DNA of 64,000 nt from Bradyrhizobium sp. 186 (GTDB lineage: Bacteria > Pseudomonadota > Alphaproteobacteria > Rhizobiales > Xanthobacteraceae), in NCBI RefSeq assembly GCF_023101685.1, contig NZ_CP082164.1:2170001-2234000 (forward strand), in the 5' to 3' direction. The position numbers were made by a program, and so were the translations under genes. Shown in pieces: positions 53,539-62,029 of this stretch (positions within the stretch are counted from its first letter, which is position 1; each line of letters starts with the position of its first letter). Under the pieces are notes generated by a model. The model was not told the origin of the DNA, did no database searches, and saw only the letters and a program-made list of their open reading frames with translations.

Positions 53539-54342
53539 TCAGACATTCGGTTGCAGGAACGTGCCGTATTGCTTGCTCGCGGCGACTGCGGCGGCGGCCT
53601 GTCCAATGACGCGCATCGCCGCCATCATGGGCCACGGACCAAGGCTCACCCGCCGAACGCCGACGCGGGCGAGATCCGGGATTTCGGGAACACCTTGCGT
53701 CACCATGATGTTGACCGGCAAAGGCGTGCGTTGAACGAACCTCTCGATGAGGGCGAGGTCGGTGAGGCCGGGTACGAAAATTCCATCAGCGCCGGCGTCG
53801 GAATAGATCTTCGCACGCCTTGCCGCTTCATTCAGGCATTCATCCGGCGATCCGAATTTCAGCAGAAACGGATCGGTTCTCGCATTGATGAACAGATGAA
53901 TTCCGAGTTCTTGCGCAGCGTCGCGCACAGCCTTGATCTTCGCTGCATGCTGTTCGGGACTGACGAGTTGCCGCGTTCCCCCGGATAATCCGTCTTCGAT
54001 ATTGATTCCTACGGCGCCGGCTTGCAGAATCCTGGTCGCAGACTTCGCGGCATCGTGCGGAGTGTCGCCATATCCTGCCTCCAGATCGACTGATACAGGA
54101 ACCGACACGGCCGCCGTTATCCGTGACACCAGACCCGTCACCATGTCGAACGGGACATGCTCTCCGTCCGCGTACCCAAGTGCGGACGCTACCGCCCCGC
54201 TGCTGGTTGCGATGGCCGGAGACGTCTTCGCAATGGCTTTGGCGGTGGCGGCGTCCCAGGCGTTGAACAGGACGAGGGGATCTCCTGTCCTATGAAGACC
54301 GTGAAACGTCTCGGCGTATTGCTGCTGTGTTGTGGCGTCCAT
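53539..54342 (-). CDS. Isocitrate lyase/PEP mutase superfamily protein
   Basis: 267 residues from ATG 54340-54342. PLVLFNAWDAATAKAIAKTS is the substrate-binding head, followed by IATSSGAVASALGYADGEHV, VSVDLEAGYGDTPHDAAKSA (metal Asp/Glu), AVGINIEDGLSGGT and FINARTDPFLL. This is the subgroup of PEP phosphonomutase/2-methylisocitrate lyase-like proteins lacking the lyase KKCGH cysteine motif. Probably cleaves or rearranges a 2-oxo/hydroxy acid; the actual substrate is unknown. Confidence 0.9.
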   Translation of the reverse strand: MDATTQQQYAETFHGLHRTGDPLVLFNAWDAATAKAIAKTSPAIATSSGAVASALGYADGEHVPFDMVTGLVSRITAAVSVPVSVDLEAGYGDTPHDAAKSATRILQAGAVGINIEDGLSGGTRQLVSPEQHAAKIKAVRDAAQELGIHLFINARTDPFLLKFGSPDECLNEAARRAKIYSDAGADGIFVPGLTDLALIERFVQRTPLPVNIMVTQGVPEIPDLARVGVRRVSLGPWPMMAAMRVIGQAAAAVAASKQYGTFLQPNV

Positions 54343-54397
54343 CGCGCGCACTCCTGGTCAGAGAACTCAAAGGATGTTGTGGCCACGCTATATGCGT

Positions 54398-55297
54398 TCA
54401 GTTAGGCGCGTGCGTCTTGAACCAGTCCATGATCAAGCCGGTGACTTCAGCCTCACGCTCGAGGTGCGGGAAGTGCCCAACATCGGGCAGGACAATCCGC
54501 TTATGCGGCCCCTTGAAGAGCGGCTCCTCCTTCACGGAATACCTCGCTGTCGGATCGTTGCTGCCATAGATCGTCAGCGTCGGCGTATGCATGTCGTTGA
54601 TCGGCAGCCGGCCCGCAACTCCAGCATCGACCAAGCCATTGTAGTATTTCAGCGCCGCCTTCATGGTGCCGGGAGACCTGAGCGTCTCCTTGACCGAGCG
54701 GAGATGCTCGTCGTTCTCAAAGGTCGGCGACCACAACTTCCAAAGATAGTCGACGAAGGGAAGCCCCTCGATGTTGACCGCCGAGTGAGCGCCAGGAATC
54801 GTAAAGAAATAGACATGGAAGACGGATCGAACGGAATCGGGATCGCTCCTGAGGCTCGCGATTGTGATCGGGTGGGCGGTGTTCATGACCACGGCGGCCT
54901 TGATCGCAGAGGGCGCCGTGGACAGCACCTGGAACGTCGACGTGCCGCCCCAATCCATGCCGACGACGCGTGCCTGTCCGTCGTCGCTCAGTGCGGCGAT
55001 GAGCGCTTCGAGATCCTCGCCGAGTGCGATGGGATCGAAAATGCCGTCTGCCGGGATCTCGGTCGGCGCATAGCCGCGCAAGAACGGCGAGACCGCACGG
55101 TACCCCGCATCCGCGAAGACTTGCAGCTGCTTTCGATACGACCAGGCGTTATCGGGAAAGCCATGCATGAACATGACAAGCGGCCCGCTGCCCTGCTCGA
55201 GATAGGCGAACCGCACGCCATTGGCCTGCACGTATTTCAAGGCGGGTTCGCTGCCGCTGGAATGCGGCGTTGGCACTGCGTTGCTCCGGGCATTCAT
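54398..55297 (-). CDS. Alpha/beta hydrolase, epoxide hydrolase-like
   Basis: 299 residues from ATG 55295-55297 (GGAG 8 bp upstream; other ATGs at 55303 and 55315). Core motifs: LVMFMHGFPDNAWSYRKQLQ, RAVSPFLRGYAPTE, ARVVGMDWGGTSTFQ with nucleophile Asp, and VLPDVGHFPHLEREAEV with catalytic His. A late Asp in YGSNDPTARYS completes the triad. Fits soluble epoxide hydrolases. Divergent from a MarR regulator; the palindromic operator lies between them, so it is probably MarR-controlled. Confidence 0.9.
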   Translation of the reverse strand: MNARSNAVPTPHSSGSEPALKYVQANGVRFAYLEQGSGPLVMFMHGFPDNAWSYRKQLQVFADAGYRAVSPFLRGYAPTEIPADGIFDPIALGEDLEALIAALSDDGQARVVGMDWGGTSTFQVLSTAPSAIKAAVVMNTAHPITIASLRSDPDSVRSVFHVYFFTIPGAHSAVNIEGLPFVDYLWKLWSPTFENDEHLRSVKETLRSPGTMKAALKYYNGLVDAGVAGRLPINDMHTPTLTIYGSNDPTARYSVKEEPLFKGPHKRIVLPDVGHFPHLEREAEVTGLIMDWFKTHAPN

Positions 55298-55329
55298 CTT
55301 CATTCTCCATCTCATCGTCGTTCTTTTTC

Positions 55330-55384
55330 AAATATGTGCGCAGCGCACATATTTGGTCAAGTTGTTTTTTGTGCGCTACGCACA
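55330..55384. promoter_or_regulatory. Palindromic operator pair between hydrolase and MarR gene
   Basis: AAATATGTGCGC-A-GCGCACATATTT (55330-55354) is a perfect 12-bp inverted repeat with a one-base centre. A second half-size copy TGTGCG-CTA-CGCACA is at 55370-55384. Both share TGTGCG and lie in the 100-bp gap, the second 13 bp before the MarR start. They are strong candidates for MarR binding. Confidence 0.8.
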
Positions 55385-55397
55385 TATTATTCAGCGG

Positions 55398-55907
55398 ATG
55401 GAAACTGGAATCGCGAATTTGCTGGGGGCGCTCTCGCTCGCCGTCATGGACCGTATCGAGCAGGGCGCGCGCGAGGTCATTGGCCGTGGTGGCGAGACGC
55501 CAGCCGCACTCGTCGTCATTGGCTATGGCCAGGGCATGACCAACGACAAGCTCCGGCGGATCCTTGGCCTGTCGCATTCCGGAACTGTCCGGCTGGTGGA
55601 CCGTCTGGTTTCGGATCGGCTTGTCGAACGACGGCAGGGACAGGACGGCCGTGAGGTTGCTCTGCACCTGACGGCCAAGGGCGTCGCAACCCGGAACGAT
55701 CTGATGACGTCCCGGATTTCAGCCGTCGCGTCGCTTCTGGATGTGCTGTCGCCGGCTGAAACGAAGCGGCTTGAAACGCTGCTCCATGAGCTGCTGGCAA
55801 GGCAGGACACCTCCGAGATGGATCGCTTCACGATCTGTCGGATGTGCGATGATAGCGTCTGTACGAATTGTCCGTTGCCCACAACCAAGAGCGAACGCGA
55901 TCGCTAG
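55398..55907 (+). CDS. MarR family regulator with C-terminal cysteine motif
   Basis: 169 residues from ATG 55398. Winged HTH: MTNDKLRRILGLSHSGTVRL, VDRLVSDRLVERRQGQDGRE, VALHLTAKGVATRNDL. The C-terminal tail has ICRMCDDSVCTNCPLP, i.e. C-x2-C-x4-C-x2-C, which could bind zinc or an Fe-S cluster, or act as a redox switch. Adjacent to two palindromes that match MarR operators. It likely represses the divergent epoxide hydrolase and itself. Confidence 0.9.
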   Translation: METGIANLLGALSLAVMDRIEQGAREVIGRGGETPAALVVIGYGQGMTNDKLRRILGLSHSGTVRLVDRLVSDRLVERRQGQDGREVALHLTAKGVATRNDLMTSRISAVASLLDVLSPAETKRLETLLHELLARQDTSEMDRFTICRMCDDSVCTNCPLPTTKSERDR

Positions 55908-55945
55908 CACCAACGGGTCGCTTTGCGGGCGCGCAGTCTCCCCCC

Positions 55946-56557
55946 TCAACCCGACGCCAATCCCGTCCTTCGCCTCAAATCCGTGATCGCGCGCAAAAAA
56001 CTGTCGGCTGGTGTCGTCTCCGGATCAATCAGTCGGTGCAGGCGAAAACCGTCCTCGAGCGCCAGCACGATGGAGGCCATCCATGGCGGATTCAGCGCGT
56101 CGTTCTGCCCGTTGCTCTTCAGCGTGGCCTCGACGATGTCGGCGACCAGCTTGCGCCGCGCGCGCAGGCGTTTTGCAAGCTCCGGGCGGCGCTTCTCGGC
56201 GCGCGCGACAAAGAGGATCATTTCCATGTGCAGCAGCGGCGAGCGGCCGAGTGGATCCTGCCTTGTGCGATCCATCGCCTTCAGCGCCGCGATGAAATCG
56301 TCGAGATTTTTGTGCTGCGCGAGGATGTCGAGGTTGCGACGGATCGACTGCTCGACGTGGTCCTCGAGCATGGCGATGATCAGTTCGTCCTTGCTCTTGA
56401 AATTGGAATAGAACGCCCCGCGGGTGAAGCCGGCCGCCGCCGCGATCGCCTCGATGCTGGCGCCGCCGATGCCGTCCTCCTCGAACATTCGGGCGGCCGC
56501 ATCGAACAGCCTGTCGCGCGTGTTGTCCCTGGTCGGCCTGGTTCTCACCCTTGACAT
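55946..56557 (-). CDS. TetR family transcriptional regulator
   Basis: 203 residues. HTH: RDRLFDAAARMFEEDGIGGA, SIEAIAAAAGFTRGAFYSNF, KSKDELIIAML. The C-terminal domain (EMILFVARAEKRRPELAKRL) is of the AcrR/TetR_C_39 type. Divergent from the cytochrome P450 gene, with an 11-bp inverted repeat 24 bp from its start codon. Likely controls P450 and itself. Confidence 0.93.
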   Translation of the reverse strand: MSRVRTRPTRDNTRDRLFDAAARMFEEDGIGGASIEAIAAAAGFTRGAFYSNFKSKDELIIAMLEDHVEQSIRRNLDILAQHKNLDDFIAALKAMDRTRQDPLGRSPLLHMEMILFVARAEKRRPELAKRLRARRKLVADIVEATLKSNGQNDALNPPWMASIVLALEDGFRLHRLIDPETTPADSFLRAITDLRRRTGLASG

Positions 56558-56580
56558 CGGCGCAGGTTAGGGCAGAATGC

Positions 56581-56606
56581 AACTCGATACAACAATGTAT
56601 CGAGTT
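56581..56606. promoter_or_regulatory. TetR operator between the regulator and the P450 gene
   Basis: AACTCGATACA-ACAA-TGTATCGAGTT is a perfect 11-bp inverted repeat with a 4-base centre in the 131-bp divergent gap. Its size and place fit a TetR dimer site overlapping the promoters. Confidence 0.82.
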
Positions 56607-56688
56607 GATAATTGCAGGGATGGTTACGCGACGCGGATCAGGGGCGATCCGGCGTATTCGTGTCATGCGGCAACCGATTGAGGTCACC

Positions 56689-57921
56689 ATGAACGAGCAG
56701 GTGCCAGGCGCAAACGGCGATCCGTTGTTCAACCCGCTGTCGCCGGACTTCATCCGCGATCCCTATCCGCATTACGCGCGGCTGCGCACGATCGATCCGA
56801 TTCATGTGACGCCGTTCGGCCAGTTCGTCGCCAGCCGCCACGCCGATGTCAGCCTCGTGCTGCGCGACAGGCGCTTCGGCAAGGATTTTGTCGAGCGCTC
56901 CAAGCGCCGCTATAGCCCTGCGATCATGGACGAGCCGGTCTTTCGCAGCATGAGCCATTGGATGCTGCAGGCCGATCCGCCCGATCACACCCGCCTGCGC
57001 GGCCTGGTCGTGAAAGCCTTCACCGCCCGCCGGGTCGAGGACATGCGGCCGCGCATCCAGGAGATCGTCGACCAGACCATCGACGCCGTGATCGATCGCG
57101 GCCATATGGACCTGATCGAGGATTTCGCCTTCCGCCTGCCGGTGACCATCATCTGCGACATGCTCGGCATCCCCGAGGACCATCGCGAAGTCTTCTACAA
57201 CAGCTCGCGCGATGGCGGGCGCCTGCTCGACCCCGTGCCGCTCTCGCCGGAGGAGATCGCGAAGGGCAACGCCGGCAACATGATGGCGCAGATGTATTTC
57301 CAGCAATTGTTCGAATTGCGCCGCCGCAATCCCGCTGACGATCTCATCACACAGCTCGTGCAGGCCGAGGAAGACGGCAACATGCTCACCAACGAGGAGT
57401 TGACCGCCAACATCATCCTGCTGTTCGGCGCCGGCCACGAGACCACCGTCAATTTGATCGGCAACGGCCTGTTGGCCCTGCATCGCAATCCGGACCAGCT
57501 CGCGCTGCTGAAGGCGCGGCCCGAGTTGATCACGAATGCGATCGAGGAATTTTTGCGCTACGATTCGTCGGTGCAGATGACTGGGCGTGTCGCGCTGGAG
57601 GACATCGACGATTTTGCCGGCGTCAGGATCCCCAAGGGCGAGACCGTGCTGTGCCTGCTCGGCTCGGCCAATCGTGACCCGGCGGTCTACCCGGAACAGC
57701 CCGATCGCCTCGACATCACCCGGCCCAATGTCAGGCCGCTGTCGTTCGGTGGCGGCATTCATTTTTGCCTGGGGGCCCAATTGGCGCGCATCGAGGCCGA
57801 GATCGCCATCGCCACGCTGCTGCGGCGGCTGCCGGATTTGCGCATCGACGACGTCGAGAACCCGGAATGGCGGCCGACTTTCGTGCTACGCGGGCTGAAG
57901 CAGCTGCCGGCGAGCTGGTGA
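56689..57921 (+). CDS. Cytochrome P450
   Basis: 410 residues from ATG 56689 (GAGG 6 bp upstream). P450 marks: LQADPPDHTRLRGLVVKAFT, I-helix LLFGAGHETTVNLIGNGLLA (AGxET), EEFLRYDSSVQ (ExxR), haem loop SFGGGIHFCLGAQLARIEAE with the Cys ligand. Soluble bacterial class. It needs a ferredoxin partner, none of which lies nearby. Substrate unknown; TetR control suggests induction by a foreign or lipid-like compound. Confidence 0.94.
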   Translation: MNEQVPGANGDPLFNPLSPDFIRDPYPHYARLRTIDPIHVTPFGQFVASRHADVSLVLRDRRFGKDFVERSKRRYSPAIMDEPVFRSMSHWMLQADPPDHTRLRGLVVKAFTARRVEDMRPRIQEIVDQTIDAVIDRGHMDLIEDFAFRLPVTIICDMLGIPEDHREVFYNSSRDGGRLLDPVPLSPEEIAKGNAGNMMAQMYFQQLFELRRRNPADDLITQLVQAEEDGNMLTNEELTANIILLFGAGHETTVNLIGNGLLALHRNPDQLALLKARPELITNAIEEFLRYDSSVQMTGRVALEDIDDFAGVRIPKGETVLCLLGSANRDPAVYPEQPDRLDITRPNVRPLSFGGGIHFCLGAQLARIEAEIAIATLLRRLPDLRIDDVENPEWRPTFVLRGLKQLPASW

Positions 57922-58072
57922 GGCCTGGCGTTAACCTCCGCGCGCAACAGTCGCTGTGACTTCGCCACACTTCCCTCTATATAAGAGGCTGTTCCGGCGC
58001 GCCTGAAGCCTCTCCGGCCAGGGTTGGGGGTCAAGGTTTGGCCCGGGTGCCGGCTTGGCCGAGGGGAGACCC

Positions 58073-61000
58073 GTGCAGACGACGCTGCTCGGATTGGCGA
58101 TTGCCTTCATCTTAGCGCTGCTGGCCGCGCTGATCGGGCCTTACTTCATCGACTGGAACCAGTTCAGGCCCCAGTTCGAGGCGGAGGCGACCCGGGTCAT
58201 TGGCGTTCCGGTGCGGGTGGCGGGCGAGCTCGACGCGCGGCTGTTGCCGGCGCCGACGCTGCGGCTGCGTTCGCTCACCTTCGGCGGCAACAACGATCTC
58301 GGCCGCCTGCGTGCCGACAAGCTCGACGTCGAGTTCAGCCTGAGTTCGCTGATGCGCGGCGAATGGCGCGCGACCGAGCTCACGGTCAACGGCATGTTGG
58401 TGGATCTCGGCCTCGACGCCAAGGGACGGGTCGACCTGCCGTCCGTCGCGAGCGGCACCTTCAATCTCGCTTCGCTTGCCATCGAGCGGCTGAACCTCAC
58501 CGGACGGATCGCGCTGCATGATGCCGCCAGCCGCTCGACGCTGGAATTGAACGACATTGCCTTCTCCGGCGACGTGCGCTCGCTCGCCGGCTCGGTCCGG
58601 GGCGACGGCAATTTCACCGCCGCCGGCACGCGCTATCCGTTCCGCGTCTCCTCCGGCCCGAGCGCCGACGGCAGCGCAACCCGTCTCCACCTCAATATCG
58701 ATCCGGGCGAGCGCGCCATCCTGGCCGATCTCGAAGGCGTGCTCGCCTTCGACAACCGCCTGCCGAAATTCGACGGCGCGCTGATCCTGGCCATACCCCA
58801 GCTCAAGAAGCCGGGCGAGGCCGGGCCGACGCCGTGGAAGCTCACCGCCAAGCTCAAGGCCGATCCGGCCGGAGCAAAATTCGACCAGATCGATGCAAGC
58901 TTCGGCGCTGAAGACGGCGCGCTGAAGCTCGGCGGTGTCGGCGATGTCAGATTTGGCGCCTCGCCGCTGCTCCGCGCGGTGCTATCGGCGCGCCAGGTCG
59001 ATGCCGACAAGCTGGCCGGAAAGAACGACACCGAGCCGCTGCGGATCCTGCCGGCGCTGCGCGCGGGTCTTGCGGCGATCCCGCAGGCGCCCATCCCGGC
59101 GCAGATCGAGTTCAACTCCGACCAGATCATGCTGGGCGGCCGGCCGCTCCAGAACATCACCGCGGAGCTCAAGACCGACGGCAAGTCCTGGACCTTCCAG
59201 CGGCTCGACCTGCGCGCGCCCGGCATGACGCAGGTTTCGCTCAACGGCGCAGCTCCCGGCTCCAACAGTTTCAGCGGCCGTCTCAGCGCCGAATCCTCCG
59301 ACCCGGATACGCTGGTGGCCTGGCTCCAGGGCCGCAGCGAGGTCAACCGCCGCAGCACCAGGCCGTTGAGCCTGGCAGCTGACGTGACGATCGCAGCAAA
59401 TCATTTCGCAATCGAGAAGCTGAAGGCCGAGATCGAAGGCGGCGCCGTCGAGGGACGGATCGACTTTGCGCAGACCGGCGCGAGCAAGGGCTCGCGGATC
59501 GACGCCGAGTTGAAGGCCGATCGTCTCGATCTCGACGCCGCCGCGAGTTTTGTGCGCGCGCTCGCGGGGCCGCAAGGCGAATGGCCGGAGGAAGCGCGGC
59601 TTTCGCTCGATGTCGGTCGTGCGATCTCGGCCGGACAAGAGTTGCGGCCGTTCACGGCGAAGCTCGGCTATGGCCCGGCGACGCTGGCGCTGGAGCAGTT
59701 GCGGTTCGGCCAGGCGAGCGGCGTGACCACGGAGGCGAGCGGCAGCTTCGACCGCGCCAAGGTCACCGGCCGGCTCGCGCTGAAATCGTCGGCCAATACG
59801 CTGCGCGAGCTCACCGCGCTGATCGAGCCGTTTGCGCCTTCGGTCCGCGCCCGGTTCGATGCCATCCCATCGTTGCCCGGCGCGACGCGCTTGAAGCTCG
59901 ATCTCAGTCTCGACAAGAACGCCGAACATGCCGATCGCAGCGACGCGCGCGCCGTGCTCGACCTCGATGCGCCGCAGCTCAAGGCCAGCGCGACGCTGGC
60001 CGCGCAGATGCAGGTCGCGGCGGTCAACGGCATCGACATCGACCGCTTACGCAACAGCGACTTCACGCTGGACACGAAGGTATCGATGCCACAGGCGGGC
60101 GCACTGCTGGCGCTGCTTGGCCTCGACCGCGCGGTCGCGGCGGGCGGGGGGGCGTCGCAGTTCGAAGGCAAGGTGAGCGGCGCGTGGCGACGGCCGTTGC
60201 AATTGAACGCAAAGCTCAGCGGCGGCGGGCTGGACGCGGATGCGCAAGGCAGCGTCGAATTGTCAGCACCGGGGCCGAAGGCCAGCATCAATCTGCGCGT
60301 GCGCAACGCCAATCTGGCGCCGCTGTTCGGCACCGGCCCGGCCGACAAGTCGGCGCAGAACGTCAGCCTGTCCTCCCGCATCGGCCTGTCCGGCAATCGC
60401 CTGACCTTCGACGATCTCGACAGCACCGCTTCAGGCTCGCACCTGCGCGGCCATCTCGCCATGACGCTTGATCAGGAGAAGAGCGTCGAGGGCGAAGTGG
60501 GGCTGGACACGCTCGATCTCATGCCGGCGCTCGCGATGGCGATCGGTGCCGCCGGACATGATGCCGGCGAGCCGCTGAGCGCGGGGCTCATCAGCGGCTG
60601 GCGCGGCCGGATCGCCTTCCAGGCGTTGCGCGGGAGCCTGCCGGGCGGCATCGAGGTGCGCCCCGTCGGCGGCACCATCAGGAGCGACGGCCAGTCGCTT
60701 GCGCTCGATGCCCTCAAGGGCGGCGTCGGCGGCGGCGAGATGTCGGCAAGCCTCGATGCGAGAACTGGCGCCAACGGCCTCGCGCTGAATGCGCGCATCG
60801 AACTCAGCAATGTCGATGCGACGACGCTGCGCTACCGCGATCTCGCTCTGCCGAAGGGACGCGCCTCGGTGCAGATGGCGCTGACGAGCCAGGGCCGCAG
60901 CGTCGCGGCATTGACCGGCGCGCTCGCCGGAAACGGCACGGTGACGCTGGACTCGGCTGAGATCGCCGGCCTCAATCCGCGCGCCTTCGAGCTCGCCATT

Positions 61001-61696
61001 CGCGCCAGCGACGGCGGCCAGGTCGCCGACGACAACCGGCTGCGGCAGCTCGTCGAGCCCGCGCTGTCGACCGGACCGATCGCGGTCGCCTCGGCGCAGA
61101 TACCGTTCACGATCCGCGACGGCCGCCTGCGCGTCGGTGCGACACCACTGGAGGCAAAAAACGCCCGCGCCATCGTTTCCGGTGGCTACGATATTCCCGC
61201 CGACCAGGCCGATATCCGCGCCAGCCTGACCCCGATCATGACCGGGCTGTCCGGCGCGCCGCCGGAAATCCAGCTGTTCGCTGCCGGCCCGCCCGACAGG
61301 CTGAACCGCACCGTCGATCTCGCGCCGCTGTCCTCATGGCTTGCGGTGCGCACGATCGATCGCGAGACGCGCCGGCTCGATGCCATCGAGCGCGGCGAGC
61401 CGCCGCCGGCCACCGCTGCGCTGCCGACGCTGGTCTCGCCCGACCAGGCGCCGGAGCCGTCTTTGACCGACGTGCCGATGCCCGGCCGCGATCCGCGCCG
61501 CGCGCCGCCAGCGAAGCCAAAGGCCGCACCGACGCCGAAGGCCCCGCAGGCCGCTCCCGCCGCGCCGAGCCCGCCGCTCGCAAGCCAGCAGGTCGCGCCG
61601 CTGCCGCCGCCAATCGAGGTGAGGCCGGCGCCAGGCCCGCCGCCGGCAAAGCCGAGGCCGAAGCCACCGCTGGTTTTAACGCCGTCGAATCCGTAA
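58073..61696 (+). CDS. AsmA family protein
   Basis: 1207 residues from GTG 58073 with GGGGAG 4 bp upstream (TTG 58055 is in frame). N-terminal membrane helix: LGLAIAFILALLAALIGPYF, then the AsmA head IDWNQFRPQFEAEATRVIGV, PVRVAGELDARLLPAPTLRL. The rest is repetitive beta-strand sequence rich in LxLDGR-type repeats, as in AsmA/TamB-like lipid-transfer proteins. A C-terminal Pro/Ala tail (from ~1110) is low complexity. The protein probably bridges the envelope and moves or shields lipids. Confidence 0.9.
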   Translation: MQTTLLGLAIAFILALLAALIGPYFIDWNQFRPQFEAEATRVIGVPVRVAGELDARLLPAPTLRLRSLTFGGNNDLGRLRADKLDVEFSLSSLMRGEWRATELTVNGMLVDLGLDAKGRVDLPSVASGTFNLASLAIERLNLTGRIALHDAASRSTLELNDIAFSGDVRSLAGSVRGDGNFTAAGTRYPFRVSSGPSADGSATRLHLNIDPGERAILADLEGVLAFDNRLPKFDGALILAIPQLKKPGEAGPTPWKLTAKLKADPAGAKFDQIDASFGAEDGALKLGGVGDVRFGASPLLRAVLSARQVDADKLAGKNDTEPLRILPALRAGLAAIPQAPIPAQIEFNSDQIMLGGRPLQNITAELKTDGKSWTFQRLDLRAPGMTQVSLNGAAPGSNSFSGRLSAESSDPDTLVAWLQGRSEVNRRSTRPLSLAADVTIAANHFAIEKLKAEIEGGAVEGRIDFAQTGASKGSRIDAELKADRLDLDAAASFVRALAGPQGEWPEEARLSLDVGRAISAGQELRPFTAKLGYGPATLALEQLRFGQASGVTTEASGSFDRAKVTGRLALKSSANTLRELTALIEPFAPSVRARFDAIPSLPGATRLKLDLSLDKNAEHADRSDARAVLDLDAPQLKASATLAAQMQVAAVNGIDIDRLRNSDFTLDTKVSMPQAGALLALLGLDRAVAAGGGASQFEGKVSGAWRRPLQLNAKLSGGGLDADAQGSVELSAPGPKASINLRVRNANLAPLFGTGPADKSAQNVSLSSRIGLSGNRLTFDDLDSTASGSHLRGHLAMTLDQEKSVEGEVGLDTLDLMPALAMAIGAAGHDAGEPLSAGLISGWRGRIAFQALRGSLPGGIEVRPVGGTIRSDGQSLALDALKGGVGGGEMSASLDARTGANGLALNARIELSNVDATTLRYRDLALPKGRASVQMALTSQGRSVAALTGALAGNGTVTLDSAEIAGLNPRAFELAIRASDGGQVADDNRLRQLVEPALSTGPIAVASAQIPFTIRDGRLRVGATPLEAKNARAIVSGGYDIPADQADIRASLTPIMTGLSGAPPEIQLFAAGPPDRLNRTVDLAPLSSWLAVRTIDRETRRLDAIERGEPPPATAALPTLVSPDQAPEPSLTDVPMPGRDPRRAPPAKPKAAPTPKAPQAAPAAPSPPLASQQVAPLPPPIEVRPAPGPPPAKPRPKPPLVLTPSNP

Positions 61697-61732
61697 GGCG
61701 AACTTGAGTGGAATCGAGGCCTCGCGGGAGCT

Positions 61733-61817
61733 CGTCATGCCCGGGCTTGTCCCGGGCATCCACGTTCTTCTCACCGTGCGGCGAGGCGTGGATGGCCGGG
61801 ACAAGCCCGGCCACGAC
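61733..61817. repeat. nested palindromic repeat, family A copy 3
   Basis: GTCATGCCCGGGCTTGTCCC ... GGGACAAGCCCGGCCACGAC, with inner arms GGGCATCCACGTT / GCGTGGATGGC. It follows the AsmA gene by 36 bp. Confidence 0.85.
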
Positions 61818-62029
61818 GTGGGGCAAGCTCCCGCGCCTCAAGCTCACGGCAACGCAAGCCTTCGCATACCGGCAAACATATTCCCTCGCATTTTAACGAA
61901 TTTTGCCCGGCAAAACTGATTTGCCGATTTTACCGAATTCTCGCGTTTGATCCCTAGGGTCGGTTCCAGAGGAATCCGGCGTCCTGCCGATAGAGGCAGG
62001 ACGGCTCGCCAAGAACTGGGGTGATCGAG
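61818..62029. other. AT-rich intergenic region before the DUF2336 gene
   Basis: The stretch around 61886-61950 (ATTTTAACGAATTTT; TTTGCCGATTTTACCGAATTC) is markedly AT-rich for this genome and probably holds the promoter of the DUF2336 gene. No gene seen. Confidence 0.45.
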
